Source: Aspidiotus rigidus (taxonomy: Eukaryota > Arthropoda > Insecta > Hemiptera > Diaspididae). From it: 64,000 nucleotides of DNA. The notes beneath the pieces are model-generated. The model was not told the DNA's origin and did no database searches. It was given only the letters and a program-made list of their open reading frames with translations. Shown in pieces: positions 12,620-22,254 of the stretch (positions are counted from its first letter, which is position 1; each line of letters opens with the position of its first letter). The stretch is from NCBI GenBank assembly GCA_035079385.1, contig JAVHKY010000023.1, positions 992,001 through 1,056,000 on the forward strand, given 5' to 3'. A program made the position numbers and the translations under genes.

Positions 12620-12915
12620 AAAGGTCGACCGTCTAATCTATTTGTAGACGATCTTGAGTTATAAAAGTATCGACCAAAAATCGCCTTAATCGACTTCTTT
12701 TCAAATCTTGGATGAAAGTTCGTCGAAGTATCGAAAAAATTGACGGCCTTGCGACATCATTGATATCAGATCGACACTGCGACTTCATTTAAAATCGATT
12801 TCGAGACAACTTTTCCAAATTTTTGATCGACCTGAAATGTGTCGATTGACGTTGACTTTTAATTCTCCGGGAATGTCTGTAGGTCGCCTTGAAATTGATG
12901 TCAAGATCCTCGATT
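12620..12915. repeat. Decayed TCGAC-rich repeat
   Basis: Dense TCGAC/GTCGA words (GGTCGACCGTC, ATCGACCAAAAATCGCC, GATCGACACTGCGAC, ATCGACCTGAAATGTGTCGA) recall the internal arms of the TCGAC-rich inverted-repeat element at 17945-19164. Substitutions are frequent and no terminal repeats remain. It is probably an old relative. Confidence 0.45.
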
Positions 12916-13169
12916 CTTGCCTAAGAGTGGCTCGTAGGTAGGACGTACCGAGCGAAGACGCAGATTATGAGGCTATGAATTGTAAATAGCTGATTCACGC
13001 TAATTTTTACAGTCCTCTAGGGCCCACCCGTCTGACCAATACACACGGCATTATAATCGCCACAGCTGATTTTGGATATCCTTGTCTTTTGGAGGAGAGG
13101 GGTGGGATCCTTGGAGTTGGCGAGTGCCGACGCGTGTAAAGGCTGTAAAAGGCAATTCTATATGCTGAC

Positions 13170-13335
13170 AATTTTCAACAGAGAATCTGTTCTGAGGAGG
13201 GTTTCTCGAAAAATTTACTATGCGCCATATGTCGTACGATTCCCGGCGAAAACTGACCTACCCTGATAAAAGATTTGGACTTGGAAACATTTTGACTTTC
13301 GAGCTATCATATATGACAGTAAAAGGACTTCGAAT
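13170..13335. repeat. Fragment of the GACTTGGAAAAAT minisatellite family
   Basis: It carries TTTCTCGAAAAATTTACTAT, TGCGCCATATG, GGACTTGGAAACATTTTGAC and GAGCTATCATATATGACAG, all hallmarks of the minisatellite elements around 24-25.7, 33.6-35.3 and 42 kb. It is a single decayed unit. Confidence 0.55.
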
Positions 13336-13379
13336 TCAGCGAAACCAATTTGATCCATAGAACAGGTTCCCTACGATCC

Positions 13380-14645
13380 TCGTCTAACTTCGCTTAGAAG
13401 CCATCGTTTTGAGTTTTATTTGGAGGGTGGTCCAGATAAGGCAGTCGAATGCAACGCGTCCAGTAAGTAGCACCACAAAAGTCTTGGAGGAAGGTAACTT
13501 TTTGCAGAGCAATGGTTTTTCTCCTTCTGCGCACAGTTTTACGAACATCGATATAATTAACAAAAACTCCAGACAGAGGGAAAATTACAAGAATCGCAGA
13601 GAAAAAATATCGGACGCAGGATTGAACTAGCGAGTTATGAGACTCTGAGTCATACTCATAAACTAGTTCCGCCAACCCTTCGTCGGGAATGTACCTGCTG
13701 AGTAAAGTTAGGTTGTCGCTATTTAGATGCCGAATTATTTCGAGACGTTCCAGAGCAATACGCTTAAAGTACGACCTCTCATTGTGGAGGAGGGTCTGAG
13801 ACCCTTCTCTAAAACTGTGACCTCTGTTGATCAAGTGGTCTGCAGAGCTTTTTTCCCAGGCCTACGTGTATTCAGCCACTCTGATTTTAAGCTGGCGACC
13901 GGTCTTGCCTTCATAAATACCATTACAATTACTGCAAGCTATGCTGTAAGCCTCACTCTTTTCCATAGGCGGGATAGGGTTTTCAATCTGACGAATAGCT
14001 CTTTTACTGTCGTAGGACTGTAGAAGGCATGGCGTAAGCCGAAGGGACGAAGAGCATGACCCAACTTTGAAGTAAACTTCTGCGAAAAGGGGAGTCTGAT
14101 CCAACGCTTCCTACTGTTGCGGCTTGAATCGCGTGGGAGGGGGGTGGTAGAATCAAGGCATTGCCGCGTAATCATTCTCCAGACCATAAGGTCAATGTCC
14201 AAGTTGATCTCATTCATAGTCTTTTTGTCAGTATGTTCACCGCCTGATGATTTCTAAAACGGTAGCAATATTAAATTCTGTTAAGTATCTGCACATTCTC
14301 TTTCTGTCCTTACTTGACCTCATTCACTTTAGCTAAGCCGAGGCGCCATAGTTTGTCCAGTAAATGCAGTCTCGCGAGAAACATCAAAATCGAACGTCAA
14401 AGTACTTGTAAAATTAGGGAGGAGGAAGACTTTGAGGTCTAGGAAATTTTAGGATTCTCCCACCTCCGTAATAAAATTTATTTTCACATGGTAATTGATT
14501 AAGACTTCATGAAAAGTGTGAAGTAAGTCCTCATTACCCACACGGATGGAGAAGATATCGTCCACAAATCTGAACGACCAGTTGGAAAAAATAAATACCT
14601 CCATCTTATTCATGAAGACATTTCCGAAGACGCATGGAACCGGGT
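13380..14645 (-). pseudogene. Penelope-like element (family A) fragment: RT C-terminal half and GIY-YIG endonuclease
   Basis: Reading the minus strand from 14645 down: an RT catalytic block FRFVDDIFSIRVGNEDLL (motif C, here FVDD), then a connector (NEINLDIDLMVWRMITRQCL), then the GIY-YIG nuclease start with AYSIACSNCNGIYEGKTGRQ, and finally HSFREGSQTLLHNERSYF and LEIIRHLNSDNLTLLSRY. This order, RT then GIY-YIG, defines endonuclease-bearing Penelope-like elements. The pieces lie in different frames with stops, so it is a pseudogene. The connector and C-terminus are clearly the same family as the copy at 30178-31990. The 5' half of the RT is absent; its right side abuts LINE 3' sequence at about 14645. 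Confidence 0.8.
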
Positions 14646-15130
14646 GTCTGCATTTGCAGCCACCGTCATGAAGAAAAAGATGGACCGGGAATGGAATAGG
14701 CAAATGCAGAACCCTGCTACGGCATACTCAACACCTGTGTGCTATCCACATCCAGACGTGCAGAATGGAGAGGAATATCACTCCCGAAGCAAGAAAAAGC
14801 ACAGAATCCAACAGCAATCTGCTACATCCAAGTTGATGCATATTATAATGTTTTGCATGCCTGAGGGTACCGCAGCTTGGCGGTTGCCGAGTACAAAAGG
14901 GAGCTCCCGAGGAGTTTCTTCTAACATTGAAATCATATCCGAAAGGGTCGATCCCGGTGTTCGACGGGATGCACATGCGACACAAGCGATTAGAGGAAGG
15001 GGGCCACTCTTAGGTAGACCATCCAGAAACTGATAAATATTGTCACGGAAATTACTTATGTTAGTCCACACGGTCACAAGACCCTTGAACTCAGTGACGG
15101 TACCTACAAGAACACCTAACATGAAATCAA
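14646..15130 (+). mobile_element. 3' untranslated tail of the R1-like LINE
   Basis: It resembles the 3' tail of the R1-like LINE remnants: the segment from TCATGAAGAAAAAGATGGAC through CATACTCAACACCTGTG and CAACAGCAATCTGCT has counterparts at 27190-27340, 47290-47460 (reverse) and 60055-60105. GATGCACATGCGACACAAGC at about 14968 matches 27533. There is no open frame of its own. It joins a PLE fragment on the left. Confidence 0.6.
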
Positions 15131-15194
15131 CTCAGCAGGAAAAGAAGAGGAGATTGCTGATCTTTTAATGAATTCTTTATGTAAGACCGAAGCC

Positions 15195-15206
15195 ATTGGT
15201 TTGCAA
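15195..15206. repeat. 12-bp target-site duplication, left copy
   Basis: ATTGGTTTGCAA occurs here and again at 19789-19800 directly after a 12-A tract. This pair bounds the LINE. Confidence 0.8.
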
Positions 15207-15371
15207 GGGGGGCAAGGGATGAGCCTCCACGCGTGCTGTATTCAACAACGTGATTTATTGTGATAGTCAATCAAAGATATTAATTTAAAGAAGACAAGTT
15301 ACCAAACAGCCGGCGCCCCCTGGAAACAGCAGATAGATACTGCTGGCAAATCATCCCAACACCGGTCGACA

Positions 15372-17984
15372 ATGAACCCTACACCGGGATTAAAACGGCC
15401 CTTTTTAGGGCCAGCAGAAAGAGAAACGACGACAAAACCAGTCCGAATTATGTCAATAAATGTAGAAGGTTTAACATCAGCTAAAGAACTAATTTTAAGT
15501 AGTTTAATTAAGACTAACAATATAGATATCCTCACGATGCAGGAAACGCATAGGTCTAGTGAAAGCCGGAAGCCAAAGATAGAAGGAATGAAACTAATCA
15601 TCGATAGGCCACATGAAAAATACGGAAGTGCAATTCTGGTTGCGGAAAATATGGACGTGCAGAATACATGGAGGAACGACGAAGGCGACATCGAAATCTT
15701 GACGGCTGACATTGGGAAATTCATTGTATCTTCAGTTTACAAGCCACCTAACAAAAAATTTGAGTGGAAAATCCATTCTAGTGTAGACACGTCAAAAGTA
15801 AGGATAGTGATAGGAGACTTCAACAGTCATAGCGTTAATTGGGGATACTCGGAAAATGATATGGATGGCGATTTGGTGGAGAAATGGGCAGACGAGCAAA
15901 GGCTGCACCTTGTGTACGACGCTAAATTACCTGCATCCTTCAACAGTGGTCGATGGAAACGGGGCTACAACCCAGATAACATTTTTGTCTCGGAACGCAT
16001 AGCCCATTTATGCTTTAAACGAGTGGCAGATCCCATCCCACATACTCAGCACAGACCCATCATTTGCGAAATCAGAGCAGCGATTAACCCCACTCTAAAT
16101 AGCAACCCACCACCACGATTTAATTTTAAAAAGGCCGATTGGAAAAAATTCAAGCAGAGGACTGACATGGAAGTTGCGGAAATCATCCCAATCCCGGAGA
16201 ACTACGAACTCTTCAATTCAGCTGTCAAAAAGGTCTCCAAAGAATGTATACCAAGGGGGGCCAGGAAGAAGTATATTCCTGGGATGAAGTCACATTTACA
16301 GACGCGGTACAGTGAATATGTCGATAAATTCAACTCAAGCCCCTTTGACGAAGACACAATTGAAATGGGAAACGAGCTAGCCCTGGAAATAGCGGAGTCT
16401 AGACAAAAGGACTGGCAAGAAGTGGTGGAAAGTCTGGATTTCTGCAAGGACAGCCGCAAGGCGTGGGGACTACTGAAGAAAATGAATGGAGAAAAAGTAC
16501 AACAAAGTAATTTTGCACAAGTAACAGCTAATCAGGTCGCCCACCAACTTCTTTTAAATGGGAAAACTGAGAGACGTAAGAAATTTAAGAAACTAGAAGA
16601 AGCACTCACTACTGAAGAAGAAAATTTTGTCACCCCTATCACTAACCTTGAAATCACTAATGCAATCAAAGTAGCTAAAATGAGGAAAGCGGCAGGTGTT
16701 GACAAAATGTACGTAGAGCAGATCAAAAATTTTGGTCCTGTAACAATAACGTGGATCCAGAAAATGTACAACGCCTGTGTCAACACACTGAAAATCCCTA
16801 AAATGTGGCATCAGACACACGTAGTAGCCCTGCAGAAACCAGGGAAGGCCTCGGACGACCCAAAAAATTATAGACCAATTTCGCTCTTGTGTCATTTATG
16901 CAAGATATTTGAGAGAGTTGTCCTGAATCGCATGAAAGATAAAATTGATTCCTGCCTTATCAGACAACGAGCTGGTTTTAGACCAGGCAAATCGTGCACA
17001 GGACAAGTACTGAATCTAACGCAACACATAGGAGACGGTTTTGAAACACGTAAAGTCACAGGGGTGGTATTCGTGGATCTTACAGCAGCTTTTGACACCG
17101 TTTGCCACCGAACACTACGCTTGTGTCATTTATGCAAGATATTTGAGAGAGTTGTCCTGAATCGCATGAAAGATAAAATTGATTCCTGCCTTATCAGACA
17201 ACGAGCTGGTTTTAGACCAGGCAAATCGTGCACAGGACAAGTACTGAATCTAACGCAACACATAGGAGACGGTTTTGAAACACGTAAAGTCACAGGGGTG
17301 GTATTCGTGGATCTTACAGCAGCTTTTGACACCGTTTGCCACCGAACACTACGTAATAAAGTATACGAGTTAACAAATGACTTTAAGTTTACGGAGATAA
17401 TAACGATGCTATCAAAGGACCGACGGTTCTATGTAACGCTAGATGGCAAGGATAGCTCTTGGAGACGACAAAAAAATGGCTTACCCCAGGGAAGCGTACT
17501 TTCGCCAACTCTTTTTAATATCTACACTAACGACCAGCCTATAGGACAACACACCCAGCATTTTCTTTATGCAGACGACCTGGCTCTGACAGCCCAGCAT
17601 GAAACCTTTGTAGAAGTGGAAAATACACTCAATCAAGCAATAGACAAATTGGATGAATACTATAAGACCAACCACCTTAAACCGAATCCATTTAAGACCG
17701 AAACTTGCTCATTTCATCTACGGAACGGCGAAGCTAAACGAGAGTTAAGAATCTGCTGGGGCAAAACGGAGCTCAAACACACCGCACACCCCAAATATCT
17801 GGGTGTTATACTCGATAGAACCCTCACATATAAGCAACACTGCGATGCTACTAAAAAGAAAGTTGCTGCAAGAACGAATATTATCCGCAAACTAGTGGGA
17901 AGTAAATGGGGTGCTAAGCCACAAGTTTTGAGAACGTCCACACTCCCGTTGAACCATGTCGACTGCAAATCGACGTCGATCTGA
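15372..17984 (+). CDS. LINE endonuclease/reverse transcriptase ORF, N-terminal 857 codons plus read-through
   Basis: The ORF encodes an AP-type endonuclease followed by a reverse transcriptase. Endonuclease marks: RIMSINVEGL (27-36), DILTMQETHR (52-61), SVYKPPN, VIGDFNSHSVNWGYS (the GDFN motif) and the terminal HRPIICE (catalytic His). RT marks: NYRPISLLC, RAGFRPGKSCTGQV, VFVDLTAAFDTV (motif A Asp), GLPQGSVLSPTLFN (motif B), FLYADDLAL (motif C) and HPKYLGVILDRTLTYKQH (thumb side). Residues encoded at 16886-17119 are repeated exactly and in frame at 17120-17353 (78 codons), doubling the block from LCHLCKIFERVV to AFDTVCHRTL, including the motif A aspartate. The frame enters the inserted element at 17945 and stops at 17984. 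The protein would continue at 19167. The first in-frame ATG is at 15372; the frame is open upstream to 15267 without another ATG. Confidence 0.9.
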   Translation: MNPTPGLKRPFLGPAERETTTKPVRIMSINVEGLTSAKELILSSLIKTNNIDILTMQETHRSSESRKPKIEGMKLIIDRPHEKYGSAILVAENMDVQNTWRNDEGDIEILTADIGKFIVSSVYKPPNKKFEWKIHSSVDTSKVRIVIGDFNSHSVNWGYSENDMDGDLVEKWADEQRLHLVYDAKLPASFNSGRWKRGYNPDNIFVSERIAHLCFKRVADPIPHTQHRPIICEIRAAINPTLNSNPPPRFNFKKADWKKFKQRTDMEVAEIIPIPENYELFNSAVKKVSKECIPRGARKKYIPGMKSHLQTRYSEYVDKFNSSPFDEDTIEMGNELALEIAESRQKDWQEVVESLDFCKDSRKAWGLLKKMNGEKVQQSNFAQVTANQVAHQLLLNGKTERRKKFKKLEEALTTEEENFVTPITNLEITNAIKVAKMRKAAGVDKMYVEQIKNFGPVTITWIQKMYNACVNTLKIPKMWHQTHVVALQKPGKASDDPKNYRPISLLCHLCKIFERVVLNRMKDKIDSCLIRQRAGFRPGKSCTGQVLNLTQHIGDGFETRKVTGVVFVDLTAAFDTVCHRTLRLCHLCKIFERVVLNRMKDKIDSCLIRQRAGFRPGKSCTGQVLNLTQHIGDGFETRKVTGVVFVDLTAAFDTVCHRTLRNKVYELTNDFKFTEIITMLSKDRRFYVTLDGKDSSWRRQKNGLPQGSVLSPTLFNIYTNDQPIGQHTQHFLYADDLALTAQHETFVEVENTLNQAIDKLDEYYKTNHLKPNPFKTETCSFHLRNGEAKRELRICWGKTELKHTAHPKYLGVILDRTLTYKQHCDATKKKVAARTNIIRKLVGSKWGAKPQVLRTSTLPLNHVDCKSTSI
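16886..17353 (+). repeat. Exact 234-bp tandem duplication inside the RT domain
   Basis: 16886-17119 and 17120-17353 are identical base for base. The duplication keeps the frame (78 codons) and repeats RT motif A (FVDLTAAFD). It starts at CTTGTGTCATTTATG and ends at CGAACACTACG, with no microhomology beyond the junction. Confidence 0.95.
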
Positions 17985-18180
17985 CGTCAAATCGACGTCA
18001 TTTCGACCCATTTTTTAAATAAGTAATCGACCCAAATTCGACGTCGATTTCGAGTCGAAATAGTTCCGGGTATGTCGACCGTAAATCGACGGCAAACGAC
18101 TGGATTTCGACGTCGATATCGAGTCGATTTAAGGTGAGCGGTGGCCTTCGACCCAAAATCGACGTCGTTATGAAGTCTCG

Positions 18181-18262
18181 CAATAATTATTAATAATAAT
18201 TATTAATAATAATTATTAATGATAATAATTATTATTATTAATATTATTATCATCATTATTAC
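18181..18262. repeat. AAT/ATT-rich simple repeat
   Basis: An imperfect TTAATAATAATTA repeat that runs into ATT and ATC trinucleotides, inside the TCGAC-rich element. Confidence 0.85.
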
Positions 18263-18304
18263 GCAATATTCACTAAAGAAAAGAGAACAAAAAAATTTAA
18301 AAAA

Positions 18305-18419
18305 ACCTATCGATGAGAATCTTTCTATCATCATCACCGGGGCTCGAACTGCGCATCACAATTCCTTACCTATCCTGCGCGAACGAACCTAGCCTAACAC
18401 ATACGGGGACCTATCGATG
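18305..18419 (-). mobile_element. tRNA-like SINE head flanked by an 11-bp direct repeat
   Basis: ACCTATCGATG occurs at 18305-18315 and 18409-18419. Between them the minus strand reads like the 5' part of a tRNA-derived SINE: an A-box-like segment TCGCGCAGGATAGGTAAG (18382-18365) and a B-box-like AGTTCGAGCC (18350-18341), then CCCGGTGATGATGATAG. The spacing between the two boxes suits RNA polymerase III internal promoters. The direct repeats look like a target-site duplication. A full cloverleaf is not obvious, so it is not called as a tRNA gene. Confidence 0.55.
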
Positions 18420-18653
18420 GTAGAAGTATAATTCCAGTATAGATTTTCGCGATTGAAAATTCGCGCTTGCAATTGAATAATTCCCCTCGCGATTAAAAAC
18501 CCATCTTTTATGAAATACTTCTGGAGAAAGAGGTTTCGTGCACAGGTGCATGAGACTCATTTCTCCAAAAGTATTTTGTGAAACATGGGTCCCTTATTTT
18601 GTGACAGGTAGGCTATTATATTCACCAAATGATTTGTCATTCATTGTTCATCA

Positions 18654-18937
18654 ACGTCGATTTTAAGTCGATTCCCTGTCAACAATTGTGGTATTGTGAT
18701 CGATCAAAAATCGACCGTATATTGACGTCGATTTTGAGTCGATTTCCAGTCAACAATTGTCGTGTTGTGATCGACCGAAAATCGACCGTACATCGACGTC
18801 GATTTTGAGTCGATTTCCAGTCGACAATTGTCGTGTTGTGATCGACCAAAAATCGACCGTACATCGACGTCGATTTTGAGTCGATTTCCAGTCGACAATT
18901 GTGGCATTGTGATCGACCAAAAATCGACCATATATCG
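18654..18937. repeat. Four 71-bp tandem units in the right arm of the TCGAC-rich element
   Basis: Units start at 18654, 18725, 18796 and 18867. Each reads ACGTCGATTTTGAGTCGATT, CCAGTCGACAATTGT, GTGATCGACC, AAAATCGACCGTACATCG with a few substitutions. The first is the most diverged. Confidence 0.9.
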
Positions 18938-19164
18938 ACGTCGTTATACGGTCGACATGATATTGGACAAGATGCTTTCTAAGTCGACGATATTTCGACT
19001 CCAAATCGACGTCGTTAGGCAGTCGATTTACCTTCAAAATCGACTGTAATTTTATAGACTTCAATAAAGACGTCGATTTGACGTCGAATTTCAGTCGATT
19101 TCGAGTCGACATTGCCGTCGACTCAAAATCGACCCTAAATCGACGGTCGACATGGTTCAACGGG

Positions 19165-19752
19165 CTGGCCCTATGCTATTCTGCGGGCGAATATGCGTGT
19201 CCTGCTTGGAGCCGATCCGCACATGGTAAGAAAGTGGATATACCTTTGAATGAAGCATGCCGTTTGATTACGGGTTGTTTGCGCCCAACACCTCTGGGTA
19301 GGCTGCACGAACTAAGTGGAATTGCGCCACCGGCTGTCCGACGAGAAATAGCAGCTGGAAGAGAGAAAATTCGGGCCTACACCGACCCCCGACATCCGCT
19401 TTACGAACGAGGAGAGTTGCTGGAATATCGATTAAAATCAAGACGAAGTTTTATGAAGCATGTGACCCCAGTGGATGGAAAAGACGAAGAGATGCTCCCA
19501 AGTGGAAATTATCTCGATTATGGGAAATGGAAAACCTTAAATAGAATAAGAAGTGGCGTAACTCGATGTAAATATAATCTTCGCAAATGGAGGATGGCCG
19601 AAAGTGACCTATGTGAATGCGGGAAGGTGCAAAATGACAAACACCTGCTCGAGTGTGCACTATCGGGAGGCTGCGATAGAAGCAAACTTACCGGTGAAAT
19701 AGACGCCTCAATTGAAAATTTCTTGAAATACTGGGCGGATAAAGGAATTTAA
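19165..19752 (+). CDS. C-terminal part of the interrupted LINE RT ORF
   Basis: This continues the LINE protein cut by the element at 17945-19164. It opens with LALCYSAGEYACPAWSRSAH, then VDIPLNEACRLITGCLRPTP and LHELSGIAPPAVRREIAA, the conserved region after the RT thumb in CR1/Jockey/RTE-like proteins. It ends with a Cys/His cluster (CECGKVQNDKHLLEC) and stops at 19750-19752. About 195 residues belong to the LINE; upstream in-frame residues from 19078 come from the inserted element. No stops or frameshifts are seen within it. Confidence 0.88.
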   Translation: MALCYSAGEYACPAWSRSAHGKKVDIPLNEACRLITGCLRPTPLGRLHELSGIAPPAVRREIAAGREKIRAYTDPRHPLYERGELLEYRLKSRRSFMKHVTPVDGKDEEMLPSGNYLDYGKWKTLNRIRSGVTRCKYNLRKWRMAESDLCECGKVQNDKHLLECALSGGCDRSKLTGEIDASIENFLKYWADKGI

Positions 19753-19852
19753 TCCAGTTTTGTCGACCGGATACGAGAAAAAAAAAAAATTGGTTTGCAA
19801 AAACCAGGCTGTAAGGTGACGAACTAACCACAAACAAAACCAACTTTTCCTT

Positions 19853-19856
<4 letters not shown>

Positions 19857-19948
<92 letters not shown>

Positions 19949-19954
19949 CTCTCT
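19857..19954. repeat. (CT)n microsatellite, ~98 bp
   Basis: Uninterrupted CT dinucleotides except for one G near the end. It explains the long Arg-Glu open frame on the minus strand. Confidence 0.98.
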
Positions 19955-19959
19955 TTTTG

Positions 19960-22250
19960 TCCATTGGAATCCTCATCTCAAACTGTGAATTGACGCATTG
20001 ATATTGAGTCGACACTTGTGACTCATTTGAAACGTCACTCTGTAATCGATGCACAGCCAACCTTCTCCAGGCTTGATGGACTTGAAGCATTATAATCGTT
20101 ACTCGCATCAGACAGAGTAGATTTAGTACAGGCCTAATATGTAGTATAGTACTGTATGCTAGGCCTGGGGAACTCGAGTTTGCGGATTTCTGGATCAAGT
20201 TGAGGGTTCCCAAATCCATCGGTAAGGGGGGTAACTCGGACTCGCGAATTTCCAATGGAGCGATGGGGTGCCGGTAAATACATTAAAAGTGTCAAAAAAG
20301 ATTGAATAAATCCTCCGTGGTGTAGCTAGATGTTCACGAGGATGTATAGAAGCGAGAAAATTGAAAATAGTAGCGTCTATAGTTCAGTGGTCGGGTCTTT
20401 TAGAGATACTTTTCACACTTCTAGATCAAAGAATCTATACTTTATTCACGAGTTTACTTACTCTCAGAGTACCGGTGAGTGGATGAATCACACGAATAAT
20501 ACCATAGAACCATGAAACAAAATAGTATTCGATTTTCGCATTACGTAGACTTCAGCGAACAAATCTTAAATCAATCACTCGGTGGCTTCACAGTGGTATA
20601 CTTTGAAAACTTCAAAGTTAAATTTATTCACAATATCACAGCTGCGAGTAGAGTTTCGAGAGAAAAATCATATCGCCACCGGTTCGAGAAAAATACAATA
20701 TGTACCTTCTTATGGAATGTGCGCGCTCTAAATAAATCTATCTCCCGAGAGTGCAATCATTTTTTACAATCGTACCCACCGCGCTACTATCTTTTCATTC
20801 TCTCTTTTCTCTCTCAGAAAATTTCCCGATAATACGCAGACTTTGACTTCGTTAATTTTGTTTACATCGTCCGTAGGAGGCGGCGCGATACGTCCAATAC
20901 ACGCGTGAAAAGAGTTCATTATTTCAACTGTACATTTAAGTCGTCTTATTCTTGACTATGCTATCGATGAAAACACGCGAATTTTGCATTTACTTCAAGA
21001 CTCATTCTAATGAGATTCATAGCGATTAATTCATGAGCGTTAATCATCACTTCTACAATGATCCTTTGTGCGATTATCCACCCGTTGAAACTTATACCAG
21101 GCCATATTTTTAGATGATGAATTATCCACAGAGCACTATCATGATGGAATCAGCTTTATAAACTGATCTTTAGAAAAAGTCGTCATCCACGATTTGATAA
21201 CGTGATCGAGTAGGTCTATCTATTCATCTCATGCAAAAAAATCATGCCCCTTCATTCTATAATACTCGTATGGCGCCGAAGGGAACGAGAAAAAATACGT
21301 ATACTTTTAGAATTAAAACACTAATTGTTCATCTACGGATAGGTACTCGAATTAAGACAATACTAATATTCGTATTTGGTAACGAAGAAGTTTTAGGTAA
21401 GCCTCACAAAGCAAATCAGGACTAACTACTTTTCTCACACGTCAATTTCAACCATTTTTTTTCGATCTCATCTTACGCGCACGAGTTTAAAAAAGAAAAA
21501 TTGTATTTTCATTCTTCGTGTGCTTCGTTGCGGCCCCGCTCATGAATCCTCGATTCAAAAAATTTTTACAGCTAAGTACCTAGGTATCAAAATATAAAAA
21601 ATGTTTACGTTTTGCTCTAACAAGGTCACGTGCAGCAAAACATAACTCATACACCTAGTCGTACCTATATCGTCCTCATTATTTTCATCTCACTTTATTT
21701 TCACTCTTCTCCTCTTTATTCTTGTTTCTCGCGACTATTTTTGCATATATATTGGTACATCGAGTTCAATAAATGGTTGAGCTAGTCAATAAGCCTTCAC
21801 TAAACCTATTTAGAACTCGATTTTTATCAAGCATTATCTCGTTTCGGCATTATTTGATAAGGCACCTGCACCAACATGTCCCACAATTACCGTCTTCAAA
21901 ATAATACGCAATCTACCGCGGCTTCTCCCTCGAAAGATAATCAAAAACAAAATGAATCTTTCATCGAGTTTTCATGTATTTTTGATATTCCGCGTCTAGC
22001 AAATTTGGTTGATATCACTGTTCTTAGATTTACATCGCGCACACTACTTACGACTATAATTTTACTAATTAATGAACGGTCATAAAACTGAATTGAAACA
22101 ATAATGAAAAATAACTTACGCTCCGAGTCCTCGCGTATAGATTACCAGAAAACGAGCCATATGAATGAATTTCAAACACGAAATTAATAATTGTCGGTCT
22201 ATTACCATTTAAAGTGAGTTTTTAAAACAATACTCCATAGAATACGACGA
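19960..22250. other. No recognisable gene or repeat
   Basis: AT-rich sequence with several open frames of 60-134 codons, none with recognised motifs. One of these is just the CT repeat read as protein. It may hold regulatory DNA, but nothing specific can be defended. Confidence 0.4.
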
Positions 22251-22254
22251 TAAT

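Larger units (their letters stand above)
17945..19164. mobile_element. TCGAC-rich inverted-repeat transposable element (1,220 bp) inserted in the LINE ORF
   Basis: Terminal inverted repeats are perfect over 19 bp: CCCGTTGAACCATGTCGAC at 17945-17963 and its reverse complement at 19146-19164. The LINE reading frame is restored by removing 17945-19166 (element plus one CT dinucleotide), giving S-T-L-A-L-C across the joint. That defines the insertion and implies a 2-bp CT target duplication. Both arms are built from GTCGA/TCGAC words, including four 71-bp tandem units (18654-18937). The centre has an AT repeat, a tRNA-like insertion and unique sequence. No transposase is encoded, so it is non-autonomous. 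The superfamily is unknown. Confidence 0.85.
15207..19789 (+). mobile_element. Apparently full-length LINE (non-LTR retrotransposon), interrupted by another element
   Basis: The element is bounded by a 12-bp direct repeat (15195-15206 and 19789-19800) and ends in an A12 tract, the hallmark of target-primed reverse transcription. It has a ~165-bp 5' leader, one long ORF (endonuclease plus RT), a very short 3' UTR and the A tail. Without the 1,222-bp insertion and the 234-bp internal duplication it would be about 3.1 kb. A single EN-RT ORF in a short element fits RTE-, CR1- or Jockey-like groups; the clade is not settled by eye. Confidence 0.85.

Noticed and set aside
14644..15122. Open frames of 85-129 codons on both strands
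   Set aside because: They overlap the 3' untranslated tail of the R1-like LINE and carry no known domain.
18337..18405. Genuine tRNA gene
   Set aside because: A- and B-box-like words are there, but no clear acceptor stem or anticodon arm, and it is flanked by a direct repeat like a SINE.
17984..19078. Coding capacity of the TCGAC-rich element
   Set aside because: Short frames there only translate the GTCGA repeats; no transposase motif was found.
19851..20255. 134-codon minus-strand frame with a long Arg-Glu tract
   Set aside because: The tract is the CT microsatellite; the rest has no recognised motif.
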